64,000 bases of DNA from Hormoscilla sp. GM7CHS1pb (GCA_014323675.1 JACONN010000002.1:1656001-1720000); one strand, 5' to 3'; positions 19,432 to 30,118 are shown, numbered from the stretch's first letter. The notes: a model not told the origin generated them from the letters alone. Program-made: numbers and translations.

Positions 19432-21280
19432 ATGGAAACAATAGCACGTCAGGATCAGTTACACAATTGGCAACAGAGAGTACAGCAGGAGTTGCAGTCG
19501 CGACTGTCTGCGGATATGCAGGTGTGGTGCAAACTCCAGCAGGAAACCTTGCTAGTTTTGGTGCAACACGGGGCAGAACCGGTTGATAGGCAACAAACCT
19601 TCTATATCCTACAGCAGGCCCTACTCGCCCAGCCTCTCCCTGCTGTCCGCCAGGTGAAAATGTTCCTGAGAGTGGCTGGGGAAAAGCAGCCTTATGCCGA
19701 GCGAAATTTTACCATTATCTATAAGGTCTCGCCAGGGAGAAAGCAGCAGAACCTTACGGTTATTTTCTTATCACGTCTACAGCAAAGTTACTCATCAAGT
19801 CTCGGGACGCTGCGCTGGGGGAGTTATATAATTAATCATCTCAAAATCAGTCGGCACAAAGGCTTGAGATTGACAGGCAATAATTTGTTAATGCAACAGA
19901 AAGTTTTAGCTAAAAGGGATTCGCGATCGCGGGTTAGGCAGAAATCACGGCTTCCTCAATATAAGTTGGAGCTATTGCTGTTAGTAGCAGGGATGGGGAT
20001 TAGCATTGTGTCTTTCCTGGGGGCATTTTATGCTTTAACTCGTCCCTGCGCGATTGCGCTACGCGCACACTACGCGATCGGGGGGCGATGCGTTCCCATA
20101 GAAACAGCCTCGGAATTAATCTCTTCAGCAGCAGCAACCGCTGAGTCGGAAAAGAATACTGCCGGACTGAAATTAGCGCTAGAAAAATTGGTAACGGCGA
20201 CGCAGGACTTGGAAAAGATTCCCCTCTGGTCGGGCCATCACGCTAGGGCCCCAACAGATGTTAGAGAGTAACCAACGGCAGGCGCAGAATTTGGACTTGA
20301 TGGTCCGGGGCATGGATAAGGCCATGTCAGCGGCAATTATGAGTCAAGATCCGCCCCATCCTGTGGAAAAATGGCAAGAGATGAAGTTACTCTGGCAGCA
20401 GGCGATCGCCCTGCTATCAATCATAACTCCAGACAGCTACGTGCATGAACTGCGGTCGAAAAAACTTCAGGAATACGGGGCCAACTTGGTGGCGATCGAT
20501 AAGCGATTGCAATTAGAGAAAGAGGCCCTGGGACAACTAGAAGCAGCGAAGGAGTTAGCAAGCATTGCTTCAGCGCGTCAGGGAATAGCCCAAACTCTAG
20601 AAAATTGGATTCTAGTGCAAGCAACCTGGTCGGAAGCGGTAAATAAGCTGTCTGCTGTCAACAAAGGGACAATGGCAGATCTAGAGGCCCAGCAGTTATG
20701 GGTAGCATATCAGTCGGGGTTGGCATCGGCACGCGATCGGCAAACGAGAGAGGAATTTTCTGCTACAACATACCAAGAAGCATTGAGATTAGCAAAACAA
20801 GCCAAAAGCTTCTCCGAACAGCAGGAATATGCGCAAGCGGTAAGCAACTGGCGTCTAGCCCTCACCTATGCCCAGCAGGTACACAAAGACAGTTTTCACT
20901 ATCCAGTTGCGCAACGGCTAATCAGTTCCTACAGCGCTTCCCTAGCAGCAGCGGAAGTCAAATTAAGAGTCGCCCTAGTCTTAAAAACAGCCCGCGCCCA
21001 TCTATCTCGTGCCTGTACGGGTATACCAACGATCTGCGAATATAATGTGACAGAAAATTTAATCACGGTGCAGTTGAAACCAGAATATGTCCGCGCGGTG
21101 AAAGAGACCTTTATCACGGCGGCGAATAGGGGCGACTACGATACATTAGTAAACATGGACGAACATATGGACAGTTTGCGAGCGGCCCTGCAAGCGATCA
21201 GCGATAACGCAGATATTCCCCTAGAACTATACGATCAATACGGTCAATTGAAGGGGTCTTACGAGCCGAATAGATCCTAG
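19432..21280 (+). CDS. Membrane-anchored coiled-coil protein (frameshifted)
   Basis: Two frames (19432-20271 and 20258-21280) form one protein of about 610 residues. A one-base shift near 20240 restores TLGPQQMLESNQRQAQNLDL. The N-terminal 170 residues are basic and unrecognised. One membrane segment (ELLLLVAGMGISIVSFLGAF) lies at about 185-205, and the rest is Gln/Ala/Leu-rich helix, probably coiled coil (YQEALRLAKQAKSFSEQQEY). Right after the membrane segment an in-frame palindromic repeat (20050-20085) codes for RPCAIALRAHYAIGGRC. The function is unknown; cyanobacterial relatives are described only as hypothetical. Confidence 0.65.
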
Positions 21281-21299
21281 GACCGCTCCTCCTGTAGCC

Positions 21300-21333
21300 A
21301 GAAACCAGGGTTTAAAGTAATTACCTGGTTTCT
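21300..21333 (+). terminator. AAACCAGG hairpin, likely terminator
   Basis: GAAACCAGG (21301-21309) pairs with CCTGGTTTC (21324-21332) just after the 21280 stop. It belongs to the AGAAACC-type hairpin family. No long T tract follows, so Rho-independent action is only plausible. Confidence 0.5.
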
Positions 21334-21385
21334 CAATTGAAAAAAGCGATAATTGCAGCAGATAGTCAATGAGGAATTCGGTAAT

Positions 21386-21901
21386 ATGACTCAAGAGCTA
21401 ATGGATTTAAGAACGAGTATATTAGAGGGGCGTTACATGGATGCTTTAGCAATTGTCGATGAGCTAGAGGGAATGAGTAAACAGGCAGTATTGCGCAATA
21501 TTGAATCATTTTTAATCAGGATGCTGATTCACTTGATTAAAAACCAAGTAGAAGAGCGATTAACTAATTCTTGGGCAGCTTCAATTAGAGATTCAGTACG
21601 AGAAATTCACAAGCTGAATCTCAAAGATAATAAAACCTCATATTACATTAAGTTGGATGAATGGCCGTCGGCGATCGAGGATGAACTGGAAGCTGCGATC
21701 GCGACAGCGACGGTTGAAGTTAGCAATGGAGCTTACAGTCCATCTCAACTTTCAGAAATGGTGGATAGAAGTGAGATCGTGCAAAGGGCTGAGAGTTTAC
21801 TGGATCTGACATACAGCCATTCCAAAAAGGAGTTACCCCTAGTTATTAATGATTATTTAACTCAGTTACCAGGGGGCGAAGATTGGCATCAAGGTAAATA
21901 A
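21386..21901 (+). CDS. DUF29 family protein
   Basis: 171 residues from ATG 21386, preferred over the longer frame because GAGG (21371-21374) is correctly spaced. MTQELMDLRTSILEGRYMDA and IVDELEGMSKQAVLRNIESF match DUF29, a very abundant cyanobacterial family of alpha-helical proteins of unknown role, often multi-copy and near mobile DNA. Full length for this subfamily, with no lesion. It ends only a few bases before the omega-RNA-like region, which may mark the left boundary of a former IscB element. Confidence 0.75.
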   Translation: MTQELMDLRTSILEGRYMDALAIVDELEGMSKQAVLRNIESFLIRMLIHLIKNQVEERLTNSWAASIRDSVREIHKLNLKDNKTSYYIKLDEWPSAIEDELEAAIATATVEVSNGAYSPSQLSEMVDRSEIVQRAESLLDLTYSHSKKELPLVINDYLTQLPGGEDWHQGK

Positions 21902-21904
21902 AGA

Positions 21905-22446
21905 ACAGTCGGTGCCTGAACTATAACTGATGCGACCCATTGCCTTCGAGGTACTCGGGAGCGCTACTCGCACTACCCTTCGCACCTCGTTGTGGCATCG
22001 GGGTTTGGCGGTCTTCCTTTCGGAGGACTGAATGGCCTTTCTAACCCGGGAATGCCCCTTCGACTTTCGATTCTACCAAAACGAGCGAAAAACCTCCACA
22101 AGCTTCTAATGATAAACAAATTGCCTACTCAGGCGCCCATCCAGCATACTTATGCACCCATGGATCTGCACTAGTCTCCCTAGTTAGCCCCAAAGCTGCA
22201 AATGGGGCGGGCTGCATGGTATCGAATTACGTAAAAAGAAAAAAACTTGACTCTTTGTCAGGCTTGGGGAATAATCGGTCAAGAACGCCCGGGGATCCCA
22301 GTCATCGGTCTCGAGAACGCCCGGGAAAAGTCCCCAGGCGAGGCGCAGGCGGTGGGGGCGGCGACGGACGGCGGCGGCGGGCTGAGGAGCCGCCCCACTG
22401 AGAGTACATCAACTGGTTTACTTCGTTCCTGTAGGCCAGAGCAAGA
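21905..22446 (+). ncRNA. Omega-RNA (HEARO)-like structured region upstream of IscB remnant
   Basis: This non-coding stretch immediately precedes an IscB N-terminal remnant on the same strand, where IscB guide RNAs are normally encoded. Visible pairing: GATGC (21929-21933) with GCATC (21995-21999) enclosing GAGGT (21948-21952)/ACCTC (21984-21988), then GGTCTTCC (22010-22017)/GGAGGACT (22022-22029) with a TTTC loop. CCCGGG-rich blocks follow, plus two similar CGGTC..AGAACGCCCGGG units (22268 and 22305) and a GGCGGC-rich hairpin before 22400. The exact ends are unknown. With the nuclease destroyed it would be an orphan RNA. Confidence 0.5.
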
Positions 22447-22580
22447 AAGCTTTTGACGCGGGGAAAGGCGGCGGTGTTTAGGACTTATCCGTTTACGATT
22501 ATCCTCAGAAAAACTGTTGAATCTCCTGGCGATGAACCTCATCGGATTAAGTTAGACCCGGGGGCTAAGGTGACTGGTTG
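22429..22580 (+). pseudogene. IscB-like (RRXRR domain) N-terminal remnant
   Basis: Reading in the frame of 22453, the DNA gives ARARKLLTRGKAAVFRTYPF then TIILRKTVESPGDEPHRIKL then DPGAKVTG. This is the N-terminal PLMP/RRXRR block of IscB, the IS200/IS605-associated RNA-guided HNH/RuvC nuclease ancestral to Cas9. The first 20 residues are degenerate (an in-frame stop TAG sits just upstream of ARARK). Homology stops abruptly after KVTG at the junction with the RTX gene end, so the RuvC and HNH parts are gone. Confidence 0.75.
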
Positions 22581-22619
22581 GGAATATCACGTCTCCACGG
22601 CCCATCACTCGCGCACTCC

Positions 22620-25600
22620 TCACATCTGGCTTACGTAGCTTCCGTCCTCCAAATACGTCCATCCCTCTCCACTGCTGTTCAACCAATCCTCTGTAATGAG
22701 ATTGTAACTCCACCCATCCCCATCATTCACCACAGCAGATCCACCACTCCAAGACAACTCATAAAACCCCTCAATCCAGTAGTTCCTCACGAAAGTACTC
22801 GTCCATCCCCCAATCTTCCTCTTCTCCACCCTATGACCCCACCTCGGTGCATAATAATTCACCAATAAATCTCCTTGCGCGTCTTCAAAGGTTATGGTGT
22901 CATCCTGATTAAAGTCATTAACCTTCACACGCTTCACCCCCACTCCTAACACGAACTCATCACTGCCTTCCCCGCCCACCAATGTGTCCGAATGCGATGC
23001 GTATATCCAGTCGTTCCCGTCCCCGCCGGTTATGCTGTCGTTTCCCGTACCACCAGTTAAGGTGTCATGCCCAGATCCGCCATCCAAGGTGTCGTTTCCC
23101 CACTCTCCCTTGAGAGAGTCGTCCCCGCTCCCGCCGGTTATTTCGTTGTCTCCCGTACCACCGATCAAGGTGTCACTCCCTGATCCGCCATCCAAGGTGT
23201 CGTGTCCCCCACACCCCAGATAGAGTCGTTTCCACTTCCGCCCTCCAGAGAGTCGTGTCCAGAGCGTCCCTTCCCACCTTCTAGGGTATCGTTTCCGTCT
23301 CCGCCCTCCAGAGTGTCACTTCCCTCACCACCGTTGAGGAAGTCATCATCCACACCTCCAAGGAGGTGGTCCTCTCCACGTTCACCGAAGAGGGAGTCCT
23401 CTCCCGATCCACCGTACAGGTGGTCGTTTCCTGGCTCGCCGTCCAGGTAGTCATTTCCCGACCCGCCATCCAGAGTGTCATCTCCGAGACTACCCCAGAG
23501 GCTGTCGTTCCCCATTCGCCCAACAAGGTGTCGTTTCCCTTTCCACCCAGATTTTGTCGTTCCCATTGCCACCGAACATGAGTTCATTTCCACCTTCGAA
23601 CTGTACCCAGTCGAGGCGATCGGGGTTATCGGTGCCGACAACGAGACGTACCCCATCATCGTCCACCTCATAGTGAGGCTCGCTACCCCTTTTCTGCAAA
23701 CCGTACTTCTCCACTGGGAAGAGCTCGATCAAGCCTGCATCAATGTCGTTGATGTTAATGGTCAAGTTTTCCGAGTAACGATTTCCGCCGATATCGGTAG
23801 TTTGAACTCGGATGCTGTAACTGGACTGAGTTTCAAAGTCTGGGGAACTGTTGATTCGCAGTTGGTTCCCGACAATGGTGAAGGCAGCGTTATCCGTATC
23901 TCCTGTACCCGCTACCAACTGGTAGGTAAAGCTATCCCCTGTATCGGGGTCGGTGGTCGAGAAAGTGCCGACAACAGTGTTGGGCGCGACGTTTTCATCA
24001 ATGCTGTTGTTGTTGAGGTTGATGTCCGTGGGGCGATCATTAACGTCGTTGATGTTAATGGTCAAGTTCTCCGAGTAACTCAGCCCACCGGGGTCGGTAG
24101 ATTGAACGAGGATGCTGTAACTGGACTGAGTTTCAAAGTCTGGGGAAATGTTGATTTGCAGTCGGTTCCAGACACCCCGGCTACCCTGGACAATTGTGAA
24201 GGCAGCGTTATCCGTATCTCCTGGACCCGCTACCAACTGGTAGGTAAAGGTATTATCCCCTGTATCGGGGTCGGTGGTCGAGAGATCGGCGAAAACAGCG
24301 TTGGCTGCGACGTTTTCGCCGATGCTGTTGTTGTTGAGGTTGATGTCCGTGGGGCGATCATTAACGTCGTTGATGTTAATGGTCAAGTTTTCCGAGTAAC
24401 TCAGCCCACCGGGGTCGGTAGATTGAACGAGGATGCTGTAACTGGACTGAGTTTCAAAGTCTGGGGAACTGTTGATTCGCAGTTGGTCTCCGTCAATGGT
24501 GAAGGCAGCGTTATCCGTATTTCCTGTACCCGCTACCAACTGGTAGGTAAAGGTATCCCCTGTATCGGGGTCGCCAGTCGAGAAGGTGCCGACAACAGCG
24601 TTGGCTGCGACGTGTTCATTGATGCTGTTGTTGCTGAGGTTGATGTCCGTGGGGGAGAAATTAGTTGAAAATTTAATTACATAGCTATCTCGAAGGCCAT
24701 TACTGGTTAAATCATTCTTGCCGTCTTCGTCGATGTCGATGCTGTTCTGGAAAACTCCTGTAACCGACAACGTCTTACCGTCGGCGTCGGTGACTATGTC
24801 AAAGGGTCGGTCATCACCGCTACCGCCGAAATCATAGGCTTTGACCAAATTACCATTGCTGGAGAACTTGGCTACATAGGTATCAACACCGCCATTACTG
24901 GTCAAATCATTCTTGCCGTCTCCGTCGATGTCGATGCTGCCCTGGAAAGCTCCTGTAACCCACGCATTACCATTGCTGTCGGTGGCTATGCCTTCGCCCC
25001 GGTCATAAAATTCCCCGCCGATCTTTAAGGCTTTGACCAAATTACCATCAGGGGAGAACTTGGCTACATAGCCATCTTGACCGCCATTACTGGTCAAATC
25101 ATTTTCGCCGTCTCCGTTGATGTCGATGCTGCCGGAGAAAACTCCTGTAACCCACGCATTACCCTTGCTGTCGGTGGCTATGGCTATGCCCTGGTTATTA
25201 CCGCCGATATTTGATTTAAAGACCAAATTACCATCAGGGGAGAACTTGGCTACATAGCTATTTTCGACGCTATCCTCACTGTCTTGGGAAAATCCTGTAA
25301 TCCACGCATTACCACTGCTGTCGGTGGCTATGCTATTGCTCCAGTTATGACTGCTACCGCCTAAATTTGAGGCTTTGACCAAGTTACCCTCAAAGTCGAA
25401 CTTGGCTACATAGCCATCTCGATCGCCATTACTGATCAAATCATTTTCGCCGTCTCCGTCGATGTCGATGTTGCCGGAGAAAAATCCTGTAACCCACGCA
25501 TTACCATTGCTGTCGATGGCTGTGCCAAAGGCCCGGTCATCATCCTTACCGCCGATATTTTTGGCAAAGAGCAAATCACCATTGCTTTTGAACTTGGCTA

Positions 25601-26363
25601 CATAGCCATCTCGATCGCCATTACTGATCAAATCATTTTCGCCGTCTCCGTCGATGTCGATGCTGTCGGAGAAAAATCCTATAGCCCACGCATTACCATT
25701 GTCGATGTCGATGCTGTCGGAGAAAAATCCTATAGCCCACGCATTACCATTGCTGTCGGTGGCTATGCTATTGCCCTGATCATAACCGCTACCGCCGATA
25801 TTTAAGGCTTTGACCAAATTACCATTGCTGTCGAACTTGGCTACATAGCTATCATTACCGCCATGATTGGTCAAATCATAGATATCGTCCTGGAAACGTC
25901 CTGTAGCCCACAGATTCCCATCCCTGTCGTAGGCTATGCTTCTGCCAATTTCATTCCTGGCACTGCCGATATTTAAGGCAAATTCCAGTTGCAAGTTGAA
26001 GACTTCCTTAATGTCGTTGATGTTAATGGTCAAGTTCTCCGAGTAACTCAGCCCTCCCGTATCGGTAGTTTGAACGAGGATGCTGTAACTGGACTGAGTT
26101 TCAAAGTCTGGGGAACTGTTGATTTGCAGTTGGTTCCCGACAATGGTGAAGGCAGCGTTATCCGTATCTCCTGTACCCGCTACCAACTGGTAGGTAAAGG
26201 TATCTCCATTGTTGGGGTCGGTGGTCAAGAAAGTGCCGACAACAGTGTTGGCTGCGATGTTTTCATCAATGCTGTTGTTGCTGAGGTTGAGGTCCGTGGG
26301 GGAGAAAGCTGTCTCGTGGGTGGTGCCGAAGAATCGGTTGCCGAACAGGTCGTTACTGTTCAC
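22620..26363 (-). CDS. Cadherin / SBBP / RTX multidomain secreted protein (frameshifted)
   Basis: Three frames make one protein of about 1,240 residues. The order is one cadherin-like repeat ([20 protein letters not shown] ... [20 protein letters not shown]), about nine SBBP units, three or four more cadherin repeats, about 15 RTX nonapeptides ([20 protein letters not shown]) and a C-terminal beta-domain ([20 protein letters not shown]). That C-terminus is typical of type I-secreted, Ca-dependent adhesins. Single missing G bases near 23555, 23519 and 23210 explain the breaks. The GTG at 26363 is only a nominal start: the frame stays open upstream (KVVEFSGNSAANSDIASTPK), so the true start is unclear. 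No type I transporter is in the window. Confidence 0.78.
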
Positions 26364-26479
26364 CAGTTCGCCCGCTATGATTGACTTGGGAGTGGAGGCA
26401 ATATCGCTATTAGCGGCGCTATTGCCCGAAAACTCTACAACTTTAAGCCTTACGGTCCAGTGAGTTAGTTCTTCCTCCC

Positions 26480-26543
26480 GACCCGGGCGGGGAGACCCTC
26501 AGACCCGGGCGGGGAGACCCTCAGACCCGGGCGGGGAGACCCT
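26480..26543. repeat. 22-bp tandem repeat, three copies
   Basis: GACCCGGGCGGGGAGACCCT starts at 26480, 26502 and 26524 (period 22). It lies upstream of the RTX gene. The minus-strand reading frame runs through it, but it looks non-coding. Confidence 0.85.
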
Positions 26544-26682
26544 GATCTAGGCTGCTCTCCTCTGAGAGTCGCTTCCAATGATAAACCTTTTGCTGCTGGT
26601 ATGAACATCAGGGGCAGAAATAATTCCACCGGACGGTGACAGTTGCGATGGGCGATCGACGGACCGTGACAGAGCGAGCCTC

Positions 26683-27396
26683 CTAATTTAATTCATCAGG
26701 GTCTATGCCAAGTTCTTGTAGCCGACTGCGCAAAATTTCTAATTGGGCCTCTGCTGCTTCGGCCCGCAGCCTTTCTTGGATAGCTGCTTCTGTGGGAGCC
26801 GGAACCAACTCTCCCGTTGCCGTCAAAAACCTCAGCTGTTCTTCTACTATTCCCAAAAACAACTCTAGCTGTTGGCTCCACATCCATCCCCGATCATTCT
26901 GAGTTATTTCTACATATGTTCCCCCTGGCCCTGAAAGGCGAAATCCTTGAAACTCCATGCTGTAGGGATCGAACCAAAAATATTCTGGCGTTCCGAATAC
27001 ATTCTGGTATAGTTCTCTCTTGGTAACCCTATCCGTTTCCGCAGTAGATTCTGACAGCATTTCTATAATCACATTCGGATACTTGCCATTTTCTTCCCAC
27101 ACTACCCAACTTGTACGCTCTCTGTACTCCGTGTCCAATACTACGAAAAAATCTGGACCTCGGAAGTACTCGTTCCGGCGCTGGCGACTACTGTAATATA
27201 TCGTCAAATTGCCTGCTGCAAAGAAATTGTTCCGTCGCTCTGGCGGGGCCTCCGGGCGATCGCGCCACCACCACTCCAGGCACAACAGTAACAGCATGAT
27301 TTGTTTAAGATGGCGATATGTTTCCAAGGGAGGTTCATCACTCAAAAGTTTACTAGGGCGAGATTCTAGCACATCGGGCTTGCTACTTGCAACCAT
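26683..27396 (-). CDS. Uma2 family (PD-(D/E)XK) protein, tandem copy 1
   Basis: 237 residues. Uma2/DUF820 proteins are restriction-endonuclease-fold proteins that are strongly expanded in cyanobacteria; their substrate is unknown. The catalytic core is visible as GPDFFVVLD and, about 30 residues on, PNVIIEMLSEST, followed by KRELYQNVFGTPEYFWFDPY. The C-terminus has a short coiled coil (RLRAEAAEAQLEILRSRLQE) and the typical ending LGIDPDELN. The next gene upstream is an almost identical copy offset by about 1 kb, and the flanks are shared too, so this is a recent tandem duplication. Confidence 0.85.
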   Translation of the reverse strand: MVASSKPDVLESRPSKLLSDEPPLETYRHLKQIMLLLLCLEWWWRDRPEAPPERRNNFFAAGNLTIYYSSRQRRNEYFRGPDFFVVLDTEYRERTSWVVWEENGKYPNVIIEMLSESTAETDRVTKRELYQNVFGTPEYFWFDPYSMEFQGFRLSGPGGTYVEITQNDRGWMWSQQLELFLGIVEEQLRFLTATGELVPAPTEAAIQERLRAEAAEAQLEILRSRLQELGIDPDELN

Positions 27397-27654
27397 AGCT
27401 CTATCAACTCCAAACTCTGATCTCTAGTCTAGCAAAATATTTGCCCTCTGTAGTCAGATTCTCTCCTGGAAGCGCTGACCATCCACGAGGGCATTCCCAC
27501 AGGCGGCGATCGCTCCTCCCGTGCTTGTGGTAGATTGTTTCAATGATAAACCTTTTGCTGCGGGTACGAACATCAGGGGCAGAAATAATTCGGTCAGTCC
27601 ACCGGTGGTGACAGTTGCCATGGGCGATCGATGGACCATGAAAGAGCGAGCCTC

Positions 27655-28410
27655 CTAATTCAATTCATCGGGGTCTATCCCAAGTTCTTGTAGCCGAGTT
27701 CGCCACTTTTCTAATTTGGCCTCTACTGCATCGGCCCGTTGACGTTCCGCATCGGCCCGTTGGCGTTCCGCTTCTGTCTGCAACCGTTCTTGGATAGCTG
27801 CCTCTGTGGGAGCCGGAACCAACTCTCCCGTTGCCGTCAAAAACCTCAGCTGTTCTTCTACTATTCCCAAAAACAACTCTAGCTGTTGGCTCCACATCCA
27901 TCCCCGCCCATTCTGAGTTATTTCTACATATGTTCCCCCTGGCCCTGAAAGGCGAAATCCTTGAAACTCCATGCTGTAGGGATCGAACCAAAAATATTCT
28001 GGCGTTCTGAATACATTCTGGTATAGTTCTCTCTTGGTAACCCTATCCGTTTCCGCAGTAGATTCTGATAGGATTTCTATAATCACATTTGGATACTTGC
28101 CATTCTCTTCCCAGACTACCCAACTTGTACGCTCTCTGTACTCCGTGTCCAATACTACGAAAAAATCTGGACCTCGGAAGTGCTCGTTCCGGCGCTGGCG
28201 ACCACTGTAATATATCGTCAAATTGCCTGCTGCAAAGAAATTGTTCCGTCGCTCTGGCGGGGCCTCCGGGCGATCGCGCCACCACCACTCCAGGCACAAC
28301 AGTAACAGCATGATTTGTTTAAGATGGCGATATGTTTCCAAGGGAGGTTCATCACTCAAAAGTTTACTAGGGCGAGATTCTAGCACATCGGGCTTGCTAC
28401 TTGCAACCAT
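27655..28410 (-). CDS. Uma2 family (PD-(D/E)XK) protein, tandem copy 2
   Basis: 251 residues, nearly identical to the downstream copy at 26683-27396 over the nuclease core (GPDFFVVLD, PNVIIEILSEST). It differs mainly by an extra repeated heptad-like stretch, AERQRADAERQRADA, before the C-terminal coiled coil, encoded by a repeated GCATCGGCCCGTTG. The shared 5' flank (CTCTGATCTCTAGTCTAGCA) suggests both copies carry the same promoter. Which copy is ancestral cannot be told from this window. Confidence 0.85.
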   Translation of the reverse strand: MVASSKPDVLESRPSKLLSDEPPLETYRHLKQIMLLLLCLEWWWRDRPEAPPERRNNFFAAGNLTIYYSGRQRRNEHFRGPDFFVVLDTEYRERTSWVVWEENGKYPNVIIEILSESTAETDRVTKRELYQNVFRTPEYFWFDPYSMEFQGFRLSGPGGTYVEITQNGRGWMWSQQLELFLGIVEEQLRFLTATGELVPAPTEAAIQERLQTEAERQRADAERQRADAVEAKLEKWRTRLQELGIDPDELN

Positions 28411-28599
28411 AGCTCTATCAACTCCAAACTCTGATCTCTAGTCTAGCAAAAGATTGGCGGCGGTGCTCATATGCTCACCAAGTATCGGGAGGACCGTGTA
28501 TTCTCAGTATATAATGTCACATTGTTTATTTGTAGGCCGCGCCATGATTATATGCTGACATTAGTAATAACGCAATTCTCCATTTTCAATTTTCCATTC

Positions 28600-29952
28600 T
28601 CAATCTCTCAAACTTGACATGCTTCCCATACAAGTTTCAATCAACTCGGCAATTCCTGCCACTGGCAAAATCTTCGTCTCCAACCTTGACTCTAATTCCG
28701 CCACCGACCGATCGTCTAAAAACAGAGTATCCTCATGCTTCAGCATCAAAGAAGGCAGCAAAATCCCATCTCCTAAATCTCGTCCTTGTAAACCTTGCAG
28801 CAAATCTTCACCCGTCAGCAACCCAGTCACGGTAATCTCCTGTCCCCAATATTGACTATTCAGGGCCACCAGATTTACCTTTAATCCTGCCACCTGATTT
28901 AATTGTGCCACCAGGGGTTGAAATGCCTTTTCCACCGCATTGCCCACCACCCAAGCATACTGGCGCGGCGATCGCACGGATGCAATTAATCGTTCCTCAG
29001 CAATTTCCTGAAATTCTTGAATAAACAGGCGAATTGAACCCACACCATTACCAATTTGGGGATAATCTTCATAATGGGATTCAGGTGGCAATTCCTCTCC
29101 AGCAATCAAAAACCACTCATCCGCTAACCAAACTACATTAGACCCCATCTCGTGGCGGAATTCTGCCTGAAGCGCTTGTACTTGTGCGATCGCTTCCCGT
29201 GCCTTTTCAGGTGTTACAGGGATTAATTCATCCTCAGCGGGGCGAAACTTGGTTAATCCCACTGGTACAACTGCTACAGATGCTACAGCGGGAATTTCAC
29301 TGCTGTAGAATGATGCTAAATCTCGCAGAGTTATTTCCAGATGTTGACCGTCATTAATCCCAGGACAAACAACCACTTGAGCGTGAATTTGTAGCCGTCG
29401 TGCTTGAAACCACTCCAACTGTTGTAAAATTAAACCAGCACGAGGATTTTTCAGCAAGCGAATTCGCACATCTGGTTCAGTTGCATGGACGGAAACATAG
29501 AGAGGAGATAGTCGCATTTGCTCAATTCTCTCCCATTCTCCCTGGGTAAGATTAGTTAAAGTCAAGTAACTCCCGTAAAGGAAACTCAGACGGTAATCAT
29601 CATCTTTCATGTATAAACTTTCTCGCTTTCCGGGTGGTTGCTGGTCGATAAAGCAAAAAGGACAGCGGTTATTACATTGCATCAAGCCATCAAATAGGGC
29701 GGTTTCAAATTCCAACCCTAAGTCTTCATCGCAGTCTTTCTCAATTTCAATCTGATGACTTTGACCAGCAGCATCTAATACTTCTAGTTCCAGAAATTCA
29801 TCCGCGCCCAAAAACTGATAGTCAATCAAGTCCCGGGGCCGCTCGCCGTTAATAGCAACGATCGCGTCACCAGGTTCAAAGCCAATTTCCGCCGCGATCG
29901 ACCCGGGCAGAACTTTAGTAATCCTAGCAGGACGAATAGAAATATTGCTCAT
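28600..29952 (-). CDS. TIGR03279 FeS-containing cyanobacterial oxidoreductase-like protein (DUF512)
   Basis: 450 residues, full length. The N-terminal PDZ-like domain (ITKVLPGSIAAEIGFEPGDA) is followed by the radical-SAM-like cysteine cluster CNNRCPFCFIDQ (about residues 92-103) and LSPLYVSVHATEPDVR. The C-terminal DUF512 region follows (FLIAGEELPPESHYEDYPQI, GNGVGSIRLF). TIGR03279 is annotated as a putative cyanobacterial FeS oxidoreductase; the reaction is not known. ATG start at 29952. It lies downstream of uppP on the same strand, separated by about 215 bp containing a palindromic repeat. Confidence 0.88.
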   Translation of the reverse strand: MSNISIRPARITKVLPGSIAAEIGFEPGDAIVAINGERPRDLIDYQFLGADEFLELEVLDAAGQSHQIEIEKDCDEDLGLEFETALFDGLMQCNNRCPFCFIDQQPPGKRESLYMKDDDYRLSFLYGSYLTLTNLTQGEWERIEQMRLSPLYVSVHATEPDVRIRLLKNPRAGLILQQLEWFQARRLQIHAQVVVCPGINDGQHLEITLRDLASFYSSEIPAVASVAVVPVGLTKFRPAEDELIPVTPEKAREAIAQVQALQAEFRHEMGSNVVWLADEWFLIAGEELPPESHYEDYPQIGNGVGSIRLFIQEFQEIAEERLIASVRSPRQYAWVVGNAVEKAFQPLVAQLNQVAGLKVNLVALNSQYWGQEITVTGLLTGEDLLQGLQGRDLGDGILLPSLMLKHEDTLFLDDRSVAELESRLETKILPVAGIAELIETCMGSMSSLRD

Positions 29953-29969
29953 TGTTGATTATTCTTATT

Positions 29970-30118
29970 GTTCGTAGTAAGGACTTTAGTCCTTACCCTA
30001 CCGAAGCCGTCAAGTCTGTCTTATCCCATTTTGAAAAAACAATGCTACAATTACTTCAAATATTATTTATTAGTCGGTTTTAACCGACTTTAGCTATTAG
30101 CCGAGCATACCCCGGCGG
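29970..30118. repeat. Two dispersed repeats between FeS protein gene and uppP
   Basis: 29970-29996 is a GTTCGTAGTAAGGACTTTAG hairpin (inner stem GGACTTTAGTCC). 30072-30118 has TCGGTTTTAACCGACTTTAG followed by CCCCGGCGGG, a repeat that recurs at 47264-47322 and 53771-53832 with changed inner stems. Confidence 0.75.

Noticed and set aside
22279..22542. Minus-strand frame over the omega-RNA-like region
   Set aside because: Arises from GC-rich structured DNA; the plus strand IscB remnant explains part of it.
27454..27639. 61-codon frame between the Uma2 copies, perhaps a transposase tail
   Set aside because: Part of it is shared by both Uma2 flanks and I cannot match it to a transposase family with confidence.
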